Shown here piece by piece: positions 45,539-60,100 of a stretch of 64,000 nucleotides of DNA. The notes beneath the pieces are model-generated. The model saw nothing but the letters and a program-made list of their open reading frames with translations. It was not told the origin of the DNA and did not search any database. The stretch's first letter is position 1; each line of letters starts with the position of its first letter. Made by a program: the position numbers and the translations under genes. The stretch is taken from assembly GCF_026212465.1 (NCBI RefSeq), contig NC_080049.1, forward strand, positions 35,508,885 to 35,572,884, read 5' to 3'. The DNA comes from Amaranthus tricolor. Taxonomy: Eukaryota; Streptophyta; Magnoliopsida; Caryophyllales; Amaranthaceae.

Positions 45539-46222
45539 CTACAATGGAATATGGATCTCAGCCTACTCTAAGTACGCCTTGGAGAAGAAGTTCCGCACAA
45601 CTGATGCTTGTTTGGATGCGTTTGTGCGTGAATCTAATACTCGATTTTATCGCTTTTCTTTGTGTGTAGTAAAATTCAGGGCAATAGTCTTGTCTCATCT
45701 CTTACACAGGATGTGAATTAGACTGGTTTGTTAACTTCTTTAATTTCTATGTTTGTCTTAATCTTTGAACTTTGAAGGGGCCTTTTCTAAGAGGCTTACA
45801 TCTCTATCATATGATATATACTACTTTCTATATTACTTGATCACATGTTTTAAGTTGGGTTCGACACACTTTTATTTTAATCGTATGGTCTATCACTTTC
45901 CTTTCATTAAATTTATTAGTATTTAATAAAATAATATATTCATCATTTGAAATATTTTATTTTTTTTTAAACATTCTAATTTTAAGGATGAGTCCCACAC
46001 GTCTCCTTTTATGAGGGATTAGGTGGTAGGAATGGGAATAAAAATCCAAAAATATGAATCTCCCATATTTGGTTCTTGGGATTAAATCATGGTCAATTCC
46101 CATGAATTCGTTACCAAGGGGGTTGATATAATGGTATCGGATGGGTGGGAATTGGGGGAAAAAATGAAAGACGCTTATGCCCTAGTAATTAATAAATTTT
46201 ACAAAACAAACAAAAAATATTA
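45539..46222. other. AGO downstream region, no gene seen
   Basis: Probable 3' untranslated sequence followed by AT-rich spacer. Confidence 0.45.
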
Positions 46223-46457
46223 CTCCCTCCGTTTTTTTTGTCTGTTTCACTTTATTTTTTGCATGCATTTTTAATAAATTTTAAGTCTTAATAATTCTAA
46301 GTACGCATCATAAAAAACTATAAAATTATATATTAATAAACTTTACATCAAGACAAATCTAATAAGATCTCACATGAATATATTTTATCTTCTATATATA
46401 CTTCAAATATCTAATTTAAATTTATCTCACTTAAAGTGGACAAACAAAAAAAAGGAG
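46223..46457. mobile_element. Stowaway-type MITE
   Basis: 235 bp, starts CTCCCTCCGTTTTTTTTGTC and ends GACAAACAAAAAAAAGGAG, with TA flanking both sides (46221-46222 and 46458-46459). Confidence 0.88.
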
Positions 46458-46663
46458 TACAATTTTTAAATTATTTTAGAATGGGTAAATTTGTAAATTT
46501 CTAGTTTATTTCCAATTTCATTCCCATCTATCAAACAATAGACATTACAATTTCAATTTCAATTTCAAAAGAAGATGAAAGTTTTCTGATTAACTGTCTA
46601 TTCCCCAGCAAAATAAAACATCATTTAGTAATAAATCAAATTTTTTCATTTTTTTTAAATAAA

Positions 46664-47195
46664 ATTAAGGTTCATTAATGGTGGAAAATAGTGATGTTGA
46701 AGATGATAATTATGGCTAATTTTTATGATTTGAGGTTAAAAATATTTGGGATTATAACATAATATATTTGAGGTTATATCATAATATATTTTGGGTTATA
46801 ACAGAATATGTTTGTGGTTATAACATAATATATTTTGGTTATAACTCAATATATTTGAAATTAAAACTTAATATATTTGAGGTTTTATAACATAATATAT
46901 TTGCTTGTATTATTATAATATTAATTTTGTAGTATTATAATATACTGTTATAAACCCAAATCTATTACGTTATAATCGCAATTATATATTTTGTTTTAAC
47001 ACCAACTATATTATGTTATAACTCCAAATATATTATGGTTATAACCCTAAATATATTGTGTTATAATTACAAATATATTATGTTATAACTCCCAATATAT
47101 TATGTTACAACCACAATTGCTTTTATTAATTTTCCCAAACAGTAGATATTGTTGTCTTCTTCAACATCACCATTTACACCATTGATGAAGCTTAA
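46664..47195. repeat. Foldback element made of short tandem units
   Basis: The outer ends are inverted copies (GGTTCATTAATGGTGG near 46670; its counterpart near 47175-47190), followed inward by GTGATGTTGAAGA on both sides. Inside are tandem 20-25-bp units like GGTTATAACATAATATATTT, in one orientation from 46734 to 46920 and the opposite from 46945 to 47110. Confidence 0.7.
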
Positions 47196-48142
47196 GTTAA
47201 AAAAAATCAGAAAATTGTAAATCCAACTTTGATGAAGTATAAATACATAACTTTGATGGTTTTGCAAATGTTGAAGAGGATAAATAGAGAATAAACAACA
47301 ATGGAGTTTGAGAGAGGAAGATGAGTAGTTTTGTCATAAAAGAGAAAAAAGAAAATTGAAAATAAAAGTTAAAAAGCATTATTTAGAAAATTTAGTTATT
47401 TTTTGTTAAAATTTAAAAATTGGGCTGAACCAATCTTAAGACGTCTTTTGTAAGGACGGTCTCAAGTAAGATTTTGTGTTTTAAATTATTCTCATTTACA
47501 TAACAAACAAGAGATTGAATTACTATTTTAACAATTTTCAACTATCAATTACCAATTTTCAATTTCATTCCCACCTTTTTTATCTTTAAATTTCCATGTT
47601 TACATGCCAAACACGCCATCAGGTTTAATAAAGCGCAGGTATATCAATAAATAAAGAAACGAACCAAAACGAATATATCACACTAGTTTTTTCTGTCTTT
47701 TAACGATCAAAGCGTATTCCTTACTTGAAGAGTTTGCTAATTTTTAATAACTGTACTACTTTGCTTCTATTAAAATTCATTCCTTTTCGGTTTTCTTGTA
47801 TCAAAATCCAATCATTTTAGTTTTTCAATTATGGGTCAGAATATATGGTTACAAAGTTGAGATTTTTATACAATTTATCCCATAATTTTAGTGAAAAAAT
47901 TTGTAGGTATTTCAAAGGAGTAATTAGTATTACAGACAGAACTCAAAGGAATATAAAAAAAAGAATGAGTAATTCAATAGGACAGAATTTAACTTTGTTA
48001 TTAGGGCAGTATCAAAGAAAGTTAAATTCTGAAATCCCATTATTAAATGCTCAAGCAACATCAAAGTTAAGGAATTTTAGGTTTATATAATAAGAAATTT
48101 TATGGAAAGAGGTTGAGATCTTCCTCAAACACCCTGAAATTC
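47196..48142. other. Spacer and probable dikinase promoter/leader
   Basis: AT-rich; no other gene is recognisable. A GGGCTGAACCAAT segment at about 47421 belongs to the small repeat family noted at 33511. Confidence 0.45.
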
Positions 48143-51100
48143 ATGGCTTCTCAAAAGTTTTCTTATGTTGCCCGTGCTTTTTTAGCCGTTGATCCTGCTT
48201 CTCAGGTATGCTTAGCATCAATGGCTTTTTTCTCATGGAAATTATTCATGGCATCCTCATTTTTGGTACTTTATTAATGGTAACCTAAGTTTATTTTATT
48301 ATCAATAGTATTCGTGTATCATTGAGCGTTTTACAACCGTAAGCTTTTTAAATTTTTCAGTCTAAAATCGTTCAAAATCTTTTAACTTTTTTTATGTTTT
48401 GAATAAAAAAATAGAAAAAAAATTAACTATTATAAAAAAAAAAAAAGTGCCAAAAACTCGGGGATAGGTTGTAATTTTCTTTCTTTTTTTTTATCATCAT
48501 GTATAGGCCGAGGAAAGAAAAGACTTAACCGAGAATTGAACGTATAATCTTATGAAAACGTGATACTTAGCAATACTTCAACCAATTCTCAATTTAATGG
48601 GTTTTAATTATGTGAGAATTGTAATTTGAGTTGTATACTGGTTTGTTTAGAGGTTGTTACTGAAGTTGTCGCTTTTGAGTAGCAAACTTAATAGTGTATG
48701 GAGGGAGTACATGCATGTATGATCTATATTAGCACTTACGATATGAATATATGATGTGTAGAGTAACCATTTTTATTGAAGATTATCTCAGTAGAATTAT
48801 TGTTTTTATTTAAGATTTTGATAGCAAAATCTAAACCCGAATATGCCTAGACCATGATCCTGGTCATATAATTAGGCCATGATTTTGGTTATAGTATAAT
48901 ATGTATATAACTAGATTATTTGTTCATCATTGGCCGGTGATTTATTAAACTTTGGTGTTTATCTGGTTGATAATGGAATATTAATAAGAGATAAAAGGAT
49001 CAGTGGAAAATTGCTTATAGTTGATCTTTTATACAGTTTTTATTATTTCCTCTAAATTTGTTGTTTACTATTTTAAAGCATATCAGCAGCTAATAGTACT
49101 CCATGTTTTTCATCATTTGGAATACATATTCCATGAATGTTATTGTTTTATTAATTACAAATGTAATTTTGTGTCTCGGATAATTAATTTGAAGCACAAT
49201 GACATAGAAGTATGTAGTTGGAAGGCTGGCAATAGAGTGTAACATATTCCAAAGCTACAAATATGAGCTTGAGTATTTGGTTATATTGGTCACTTGACGT
49301 GGTATCAGCGCTGATAGTTGTAACCTTATAATATATTGTGCAGTTATTAGAAACATGGAGAATAGATCCTTCTAAGTACTTTGTGGTCTTGAATTAACAT
49401 TAATGTGTCAAAATGTGTAATAAACTTAAATGTTTGTGCTGGTTGTGATTCAAATAGAATTAGTTTTTTGGGTTGGTTCTATTATTTTCGGGGATGTGGG
49501 TGTTTTCATGTTTGTGTAAGAGGGGGGAAGGGGGAGGCATGAAGAGCATACTTGTGGTGCTAAGCGATTGCTCCTAGCATTGGTAATGTTTGTACACCTT
49601 TCATTCCATGTTTTTTGTTTGTCGCAGCGAGCTGGGAGATACAATCTTGATGGAGATATTGAACTGCAGGTATTTGTTTTAATGCGCTGAGTTTATAATA
49701 TGGCAATCTTAAACCTGTTTCCCCTAATTCCACAGGTTGAAGTTACTACTATGTCGTCTGGCTGTGTCTCTAAAGTGGAGATACAAGTGACAAATACTTA
49801 CGATGACAATTTGGTGCTTCATTGGGGTGGAATATGTGATAACAAAGAGTAATGTCACCACAATCTGTTGTTGCTTTCAGATATTCTTTACAACAGCTGA
49901 AGAGTAACTATTTTTTCGGGTTCATCTTCTAGGAGATGGGTGCTTCCTTCACGTAGACCAGAACGTACCAAAGTGCACAAGAATAGAGCCCTTAGAACCC
50001 ATTTTCAAAAGGTAATTTTTGGTGTACTTGGAGATTGCAATCAGAAGAATTCGAAAACTGCAAAAATGCTGCATAAACTAACACTTGTTTGTGTGTGCAG
50101 TCAGGTTCTGGTTCGTCCTTGAAAATAGAGATTGATGATCCTGCAATGCAAGCTATTGAGTTTCTTTTTTTTAACAAAGCTCGTAATATATGGTGAGTTA
50201 TTCATATTGTGACAATATCTCTGGCTAAACGATACTCTTATTTAGAATTTCCAGCTTCATTATATTCCAATAGCCCTTATGATATATGTCTCCTGAAATC
50301 TAATGTCACATTGGCAGGTTTAAGAATAATGGCCAAAACTTTCATGTGAAGTTGCCCGGTAAAGTAGAGCATGCTCAACAAGTGTCAATTCCTGAAGATC
50401 TTGTACGGATTCAAGCATATCTCAGATGGGAAAGAAAGGGTAAAATAATGTATACTCCTGAACAGGAAAAGGCAAGTAAACTTGGTTTCTTATGTTCTTA
50501 ATATGGTTTGAGAAGGAAGAAGCTTTTGTTTTTTGTTAGGTAGTATGTGCATTATGGTTAGTCATTACGTTTCGATGTGCTTCTACATGTTCTTTGCTGG
50601 AAGAGAAACTCGGGATAAAACATATGCTCTTTCTTTTAAAAAGGATTTGATCATAATCTTGTATTCCATAAAATTGTGTCCAGAAGAAATGAGCACATAA
50701 TGATAGTGAAGGGGTTACTTATTTCTTTACAAACGATTCTCGAAAGAGCCTAATTATTTGGAGAAGCAATGTGCATTTAACTTTGAAATAATTTACATAA
50801 TCTCTCTACGTTTGATCCATTCACAAACGAACATCAGATTTTCATGCTAACATTCATACTAGCTCGATTATGTGTTAATTTTATTGTTTAACATACACAA
50901 GTATTTAGCTTTCAAGGATTTCTATTTTGTTGAAATTAAGGCTTTGCACTGTTGTTGTTGTTGTTATTGTTGTCATGTCTTATAGAAGGAATATGAAGCG
51001 GCTCGTTCTGAATTATTGGAAGAGGTTGCCAATGGTGCTTCTATACAAGACATTCAAGCTAGATTGAAAAAAGGAAGTAATACAAGTGATGCTAAGGAAC

Positions 51101-54100
51101 AAACTCCTTCAAAATCTGAAAGCAAGATCCCCGACGTTCTTGTTCAAATACAAGCTTACCTTAGATGGGAGAAAGCTGGGAAACCAAACAACTCTCCTGA
51201 AAAGAGAAATGTAAAATTTTCAAGTCATCTGTTACCGTTCACCAAGCTTTGCAATAAATTTAAAGTTGTGTCTGATAATTTTTCTTTTAACTTTCCTATC
51301 ATCTTTAGTGTTTAATTGCGAAGAAAATAATTCGAATTTCATTAATAGAAAGAATTTGAAGAAGCAAGAAAAGAGTTGCAAATGGAATTAGCCAAGGGAG
51401 TGTCACTGGATGACATCCGAAAGAAGATTCTTAAAGGAGAGGTAAAAATTAAGGTTTCAAAGCAGCCCGAGAAAAGGAACATTTTTACAGTTGAAAGGAT
51501 TCAGCGCAAGAAGAGGGATCCGATACAAATAATTAATAAAGTTGTTACTAAACTGGTGGTAAATGTACCCCCAAGTCCCAAATCCTTATCCACTGTTGAG
51601 CTTTTTGCTGAGGCGAAAGAAGCTCAAGATGGTGGCTTTGGGGTGAAGAAAAAGATGTTTCAGCTTGCTGACAAGCAGCTTCTGGTAAGTTGAGAGGATC
51701 TATGCCTAGGCCATGCCACCAATCATTTGATTAAAAACTCTATTAATATTGAATTTTGTAATATATAACACAAAAATGGTAATCGAGTTGGTTCAGTACA
51801 TATGCAGAGATGAATGTTCGACTTTGCCTATATTAATATCATGAATTCGTGCTTGGTGCTATTTCTTTGTTTTTACTAGGATTTAATTGCTGTCGAAAAG
51901 TCACTAATTGTTAAGAACTCTTTTTCTTTTTAAGGTACTTGTAACCAAGCTTGCTGATAAGACAAAGATTTGTCTAGCCACAGATTTTAAGCAGCCTCTT
52001 AATCTTCACTGGGGTTTGTCGAGAAAAGGAAATGAATGGTTGGTAAGTATTAGCTGGCCAATGTGATGTTATCAACTTTAATATGGTACCGTGATAGTCT
52101 GGCTTTTTTTTTCTAAATATGTGAATGTGTAAATACTTGCAGCCACCACCTCAGAATGCGCTTCCACTAGGTTCAGTTTTACTAGAAAAGGCGGCAGAGA
52201 CACAATTTAGTAGCTTCTCCTCTGATGACCCTCTGCATAAGGTGTGGCCTGGAACTTCATTTGGTTTCCATTGTGGTGGTTAAGAAGAAATAAGAAACAG
52301 GAAGTAAGAAGTAATAAGAGATGGGTTTGGTAGGAAAATGTTGCCCCTTAGTATTCCCCTTGGCAGTAGTAAATACTGCCTTAGAAAAATCCAACTTTGG
52401 AATAAGTCGAAAATAGAATACCGTGTGGAGTTTGTAGTTAACACTTTGAAACTTATTTTTGCAGTTCGGGGTTCAGACATTAGAGCTAGAATTTGAGGGC
52501 AATGATTTTGTAGGTATGCCATTTGTCCTTGTGTCTGCTGGAAGTTGGATAAAGGATAAAGGCTCAGATTTCTACATGGACTTTGGTGTTATACCCAAGC
52601 AGGTTTGTCATCTTTGCTTTCAAATCATTTCATGTATTTCCATCGGGGAGGTTTATGTGCGTAGTTTCTGTTCTTATTCTTTTTTTCCCCTAATTTAGGT
52701 GGTTTCTGAATGTTGTCTTTACAGAATGATGCTAGTGATGGAAACGGGATTGCAAAGTCAATGTTGGAGAAGATAGCTTCACTGGAGAGTGAAGCTCAAA
52801 AGTCTTTTATGCATAGGTTAATTAAAGTTTAGAATTGTTAATTATCTGATTGATATGGGACTTTCTACTGTGAAGAATCTTGACTTGTGTATTTCCTTGT
52901 TAGTCTTTTCCTACATGATATTTGATAAAATGCCTACATCTCATTCTGCAACATTTTCCAATTGTTACCTGCGGCTTAAAAGTTATGGAGAAGGTCTCTT
53001 GCCATCCATTGAGCTTGTGTGTGTTTTTATCCATTTTTATGTGTTTCCCAACTCCTAAGAGATCCATGGAACAAACATGTTTATGTGGATGAAGCAAGAA
53101 AGGATGAATGTGTTCAATATTGATATTGATAACTTGTAGAAGCAGTAAACATGTATTGATTCATATAAATCGTATCCTTCTACTCAGGTTCAACATTGCA
53201 GTGGACTTGCTTGAAGAAGCCATAAATTTTGGTGAATCGGGTCTTGTTGGGATTTTAGTGTGGATGAGATTTATGGCCACTAGGCAGCTAATGTGGAACA
53301 AGAATTACAATGTGAAGCCCCGGTAATTTCTGCTCTTGCATTTCTAGTTTATGTAATTAATAGTGCTTTCTACTTCTGTGAGTGAACTTGTTTACGAGTT
53401 TTGTTGAGGACGTTTTTGGGTTATTGCCACAATTGTGTAGTGATGTTTTTATATGGTCAGCTGTGTAGGAAAGAGAGCACAAGCCGTTTTTCGTTATTAT
53501 GTTTTTGAAAACAAAAAAATTGTTTGGTGTCGGGGTAACCATGAAAAAAGATGGTTGCTGTGTTCGTGTGTGATGGGTTCCTTTTGTACTGTAATGATGA
53601 TCTCTGCCTTTGGTCTTTTCTGTTTACCATATCTTTTCATGTAATTTCTGCAGTGAGATAAGTAGAGCTCAAGATAGACTGACAGATTCCCTCCAGGATA
53701 TATTCAGAAGCCAGCCTCAGTATCGTGAACTTATTCGAATGCTAATGTCAACTGTTGGTCGTGGAGGTGAAGGAGATGTTGGACAGAGAATTAGAGATGA
53801 AATTTTGGTCATTCAAGTCAGTTTTAGCGTATATAATTTTGTTCCATTTGCTCGTGGGATTGATACCGAGGACTGAGGCCAAATTTTAATGTGTTATCTT
53901 CAGAGAAACAATGATTGTAAGGGTGGAATGATGGAGGAATGGCACCAAAAATTGCATAACAATACAAGTCCCGATGATGTTGTCATCTGTCAGGTATTGC
54001 CGATGGAATGGTTAAGTTTTTTCTGCCAGGGATCTGGTCTTGCTTACAATATTTTTCTTCCAGGCATTAATTTATTACATCAAAAGCGACTTTGACATCA

Positions 54101-57100
54101 GTGTTTACTGGAAAACATTAAATGAGAATGGGATTACTAAAGAGCACCTTCTTAGTTATGATCGTGCTATCCATTCTGAACCAAACTTCAGAAGTGATCA
54201 GAAGGAAGGACTTCTTCAGGACCTTGGACATTATATGAGAACACTGAAGGTATTCATCGCACCATCTTGATCAAATCTTTCTCCGCTTGCCAAATGACAT
54301 AGAAGGGACCCTATCAGATTCAAATCTTTTGGCAGTCTATACTCTACTACATATTCTAAGTAAGACTGGGACGATTTCCAATTGTAAAAATGTGACATTC
54401 TAACATAACTTTCAATAACTATGAAAATGATAGTTCATTAATGATAATTATGAAAATTTTGTAACCTCGTGACACCTTGGATAATGCAGGCAGTTCATTC
54501 AGGTGCAGATCTGGAGGCTGCGATTGCAAATTGCTTAGGTTACAGAGCAGAGGTATTCCCATCAAACATGCATTTTTTTACGCTGCTTTGTTTAGTTTCA
54601 AGGATTTGATATGTTTTTATCTATGTGATTGCCTCAGGGTCAAGGCTTCATGGTTGGGATGAATATAGATCCTGTTCCTGGATTGCCTGCTGGATTTTCA
54701 GTAATTTCTAGCTGTTCCTTTGTTAGTATGATATCAAACTATTACGGCTTGTCTCACATAATTTGTATGTCATTTTTCAGGATTTGCTTCAATTTGTCTT
54801 AGAACATGTGGAAGATAAGAATGTGGAGCTACTAGTTGAGGTACATAGAATTTTTATATGTTTATTTCTTTTCGTGTCTTAATGGTTATTAGATAAATAA
54901 TTATATAAGTTTCCTATGGCCAATTTCAACTAAATGCAGAGATTACTAGAAACACGGCAAGAACTCCGACCTCTACTGTTTGACTCTCAGAATCGGCTTA
55001 AAGATCTCATATTTTTGGATATTGCTCTTGATTCTTCTGTGAGAACAGCCATTGAAAGGGGCTTTGAGGAGCTGAATAAAGCTGGACCTGAGGTATATAC
55101 TGACAAAATATTCAATTTTTCATGAGAACAGCCATTGAAAATCATTAAGTCAGGTTCTTGTTCAAGGCAAACATGTTTATGTTTTCTAAAGTATTTTTCA
55201 ATTTTTGAGTACCAGATTATTTGAGAATGGATTATTTAATAACAAGTGTAGTTTTATGTGTGTGTACTGCAGATAATTATGTACTTCATCTCCATGGTTG
55301 TTGAAAATCTTGCTCTATCATCTGATGATAATGAGGATATTGTCTGCTGCCTAAAGGTACTTGGGACTTCAATGATTTATGGTAGGCAACATTCTTTTGT
55401 TATTCCGTCGATGGCTCTATCTTACTCCTATTATGAAAGACTCAATTAACATGATTTTATGTATATGATTACCTTTATTTTGGAGTATTATATAGTTTGA
55501 AAGACATAAATTATGTGTCTATCTGCTTTAATATCATTCACCAGACCACCACATTTCTTTTTCTCTTCTTTAAATTGACTTGGGGGCTTATGGTGGCTTA
55601 AAGCAATGGAACCAATGGCGCATTGCACTGATAGCACAATTGTCCCCTTTGCTTTTGCACAAATCTGAAGAAATTATGGGTTAGTGGATAAAAATTAAAG
55701 TTGGGAAATCTTGTGGGGCTCAAACTAATGTGAACCGCAAATATCTTTCTGAATAGGTAAATGAGACACTTGTGGTGAACTAACTAAATAAGATAATAGG
55801 GCACTTGTGCTGAGATGGAGGGAGTATGAACAAATTGGGATTCCAAGAGTAGAAAGCATTAGACAAAAAAGAAACGAAGAGAGGATTTTTTTGTATTTTA
55901 TCAGGATCTCCTTTGCCGCATTCAAGATCAAATCTAGATTGCTAGATTATTGTGGATGTATTTCTTTATTCTAATTGGAGATTCCCTACCCCCCTCACAC
56001 CCCCCCCCCCCCCCCCCCCCCCTCCTCCTTTTCTCACAATGTTATTCTCTTAGTTAAGTTGCGGATTGTTATTTGATTGACTTGGACTTCCCATTTACGC
56101 TAGTAAATCTCGTAATCTGTATGTATATTCTTGAAGGGATGGAACCATGCAATAGATATGCTAAAGAGTAAAGATGGAGAATGGGCATTATATGCAAAAT
56201 CAGTCTTTGACAGAACACGGCTAGCACTTGCCACCAAGGCAGAGTTGTACCAGCAAATTTTGCAGCCATCTGCTGATTACCTGGGATCACTCCTTGGAGT
56301 AGACCAGTGGGCTGTATGTCAAATGACTCACTATATCCAGTTTTATGTCTTTTCATTTTAGCAATGCGCTGAATTTAGATATTATTTCTGCTACGTGTCA
56401 GGTCAAAAAATTTACAGAAGAGATCGTTCGTGCTGGATCAGCTGCATCTCTATCTGCACTTCTTTTAAGACTTGATCCTGTTCTTCGAAGCACTGCTAAT
56501 TTTGGAAGGTTGATTTTACATCTCTAATGTTATTATTCTTGTTATATGTCCACTGCAGCATGCTTAGAGTCATGCTTTAGAACAATTTTAGTGTTTTGGA
56601 GCTTTGGAAATTTGGATTGTTTTACGGGTTGTGCATGTGCTCACACCCTTACATACTCCTGAACGCAAGCAAGCATCGTGTGTGTGTGTGTGTATTAGTT
56701 TAAAAAAGAATATGTAATATACATGAGGTCATGTCGTAATATGTAAAATTGATTAAGCTTGAACTTCGTCAACCAGCTGGCAGATTATCAGTCCCGTTGA
56801 AGCTGTTGGATATATTGTGGTTGTTAATGAATTACTATCGGTCCAAAATAAATCCTATGAACGACCCACTATTCTGATTGCAAAACACGTACGAGGGGAA
56901 GAGGAAATTCCTGATGGCACCGTTGCTGTACTGACTCCAGATATGCCAGATGTCTTATCACATGTTTCTGTTCGAGCAAGAAACTGCAAGGTTCTAAGCT
57001 TTTTGATTCTTTTTTATTATGATTGGCATTGTTATTCTGTTATGAATTTAGATCGTCAATGTTTAAAGCAAGTACTTCACACTACCAGGTTTGCTTTGCC

Positions 57101-60100
57101 ACGTGCTTTGATTGCAACATTCTCTTGGACCTCCAATCAGCAGAAGGGAAGCTAATACATCTTCAGCCAACATCAAATGATATATTCTACAGGTAATTAT
57201 GTTGTTCTGCTGCACACTTTATCCTAAAATATGGCGATTTTCCTGTTGAACTATTCTCTTTTTTATGTGACTGCCTTCATTTGATTCGCAGTAAGGTGAA
57301 TGAGAGCGAGCTTAAAGGGGCGAATACAAGTGAGATAAGTGATAATTTGTTACCATCAGTAAGGTTGGTGAAGAAGAAATTTAGTGGTAAATATGCCATA
57401 GCATCAGAAGAGTTTACTGGTGAAATGGTTGGTGCTTTAGTGTGCAATGATACTCTTCAAATGTTTGATCCTGTAAAAGTTGTATCATGGTGGTTCTATG
57501 TCATGTTAGGTTGGAGCAAAGTCGTGTAATATCTCTTATCTAAGAGGAAGAGTTCCATCATGGATTGGAATCCCTACTTCTGTGGCTCTACCATTTGGAG
57601 CTTTCGAAGAAGTCCTCTCATATGGCCCCAATAAGGTTTTTTTTTTTTTTAAATATTGTTAAGATTTAAGATACATTGCGTTGGATCTTTTAATTGATCA
57701 ATATAGTTTTAGAAGTAAATTATAACTAATAGAGTATATAACATATCACGAGGCTTCAACCATCAATTTAAGTTTTTTGTTAAGTTGGTTACTTTAAATG
57801 GTACCTGAAGCAACATGACAAAGGATCACAAGTTCAAATCTTAACCACCTCCCATTTCAAGTGGAATATTTAGCTCATGTATGAGGAGGGCATGTGTTGC
57901 ATCCATACTTCCAACCCAAAGAGCTCTCATGTGAAGGGGCACGATAGAGTATATGACATATTTTGGGATTTCAATCATCAGTTTAAGTTTTTTGTTGAAT
58001 TGGTTCATTAACTATAACAACCATATGAATTGTGGGCCAAATGTGGGTTTTTTACTTTTCCAATTTCCCTTTCTTTTTTTTCACCGAGTATTGACTATTG
58101 AGTATTGTATACAACTTATAAGATATTCTACTATCTCAAAGAGTTGTAGGGAACACCTCAGTTACTTTTTTTAAAAGATGGAGCATAATCTCTCTTTTGA
58201 TTGAGCTCGACTTTTGTGTGTTTCTTATTTCTGTATGTTGGCAGGAAGTGAATGATAAGCTGAAGATCCTGAAGAAGGAATTAGATGGTGGAGACTTTGG
58301 CGCTCTTGCCAAGATACATAGTACAGTTATAGATCTTGTTGAACCACCTGAACTAGTGAGGCCCTTTGTTCACCCAGCTTATCGTTTTTCATCATTTAGA
58401 TATCTTACTTTTTGTTCTTACCTGTGGAAAACCAATTCGATGTAGGTTGAAGTGCTTAAGAGTACGATGAAGAGCTTTGGAATGCCATGGCCCGGTGATG
58501 AAGGTGAGAAACGCTGGCAACAAGCATGGACAGCAATTAAAAAGGTGAGAAATGTTTGGTTATCAGCAGGAATTTGTGGTCTTTTGTAAAAGTGTAGAAC
58601 ACTTATTGGTGCTTTTCTTAATTTCTTCACAAGTTGGGGCTCGTATGCTTGAAGGCTTCAAATGCCTGTGAGTTGTCTTACATGGTCGAACATCACCAAC
58701 ATTTCATTATTCCCATGGCCCAACATCAATGAGAAGGGAAAATTATAAAAAGCAAGAAAGAAAAAAGTAGTGGAAAAGTTTTATCTTCAATTTATATTAT
58801 GTGTTTGTACTCAATGATATGGATTTTATTTCTTTTGATAAGTGTATGGTCTGCTGTCATCCAACCCTCCCCAAACCCTAATCATAGCTTTTATGAGCGT
58901 GAAAGGAGAGGTTATTAACCTCACTCAAGGATCAAAAGTATGAAGTTAAGTTGATGTTTGTGTTGTGTCTTAGTGTAGGAATCAACAATGCAATATAATT
59001 ATGAATGGCAATAATAAGAAAATAATCAAGACAAAGATTTAAGGTGGTTCATCAATATTGTACTATATCCACCATCTAGCCTAGGATTTATATTATTGTG
59101 TTTAAAGGAGAAAATACAAACTTGAAGGAATTACGATGGAAGTTAGTGTAAGGAAAGAGAGGAGCTACTTAGGGAGTAATTTACATAAGCAAGAAGGGTG
59201 CTCTTAGATGAGACTTTGGTGCAATTATTACTAAGGGAATAGGGGTGTATTAATAGAGGAAGAAAGGCCTAACATTAATTAGTACAAGGCAGCAAACAAA
59301 AAATCAAAACAGAAGGCAGCAGCTCACACAGATCAGAAGTAAGTAGAGGGGTACTGTAGGACCTGTTGCACGTCTTTCCTCTTTCGTGTATGCTATGGTC
59401 TCCAATACTCTTAATACTTGTTCCTAGGACTGAACTTTTGCACTTTAAACTCTTCACATGTCAAGGATACTCTTCCAATAGTACATTGTACTATTGATTC
59501 CCATACAAACCAAATCACAAACATGTGATACATCCTCTTCTAACCTTAACACTAACATGAATGATTAAGACTTAATCATTGTCCTAATTACTTGGTGAAC
59601 ATAAGTCACCCATAATCCTAACAGAGAGGAATATATTAGATATGATGATGATGACGACGACTTAATGATATGGAATTATGCTGTTTGACATGAGTTTAGA
59701 GCTGCATTTCGAATTTTCAGGTTTGGGCATCAAAGTGGAATGAACGAGCATATTTCAGTGCAAGAAAAGTTGGGCTAGATCATGAATATATCTGTATGGC
59801 GGTCTTGGTTCAAGAAGTTATAAATGCAGATTATGCGTTTGTTATACACACAACCAATCCATCTACTGGTGATTCATCAGAAATATATGCTGAGGTAATG
59901 CAGTTTCTACCTCCTTTAGTTTCTCATTAAGTTTCGTCGTTCTTTTTTTGTTATTGAAGATATTTTTGTGAACATTTTAATTTCCATAGGTTGTGATTGG
60001 ACTTGGAGAAACGTTGGTTGGGGCTTATCCAGGTCGCGCTCTAAGTTTCATCTGCAATAAAAGTGATCTTGACTCACCAAAGGTAACACTTCTCTACGGT

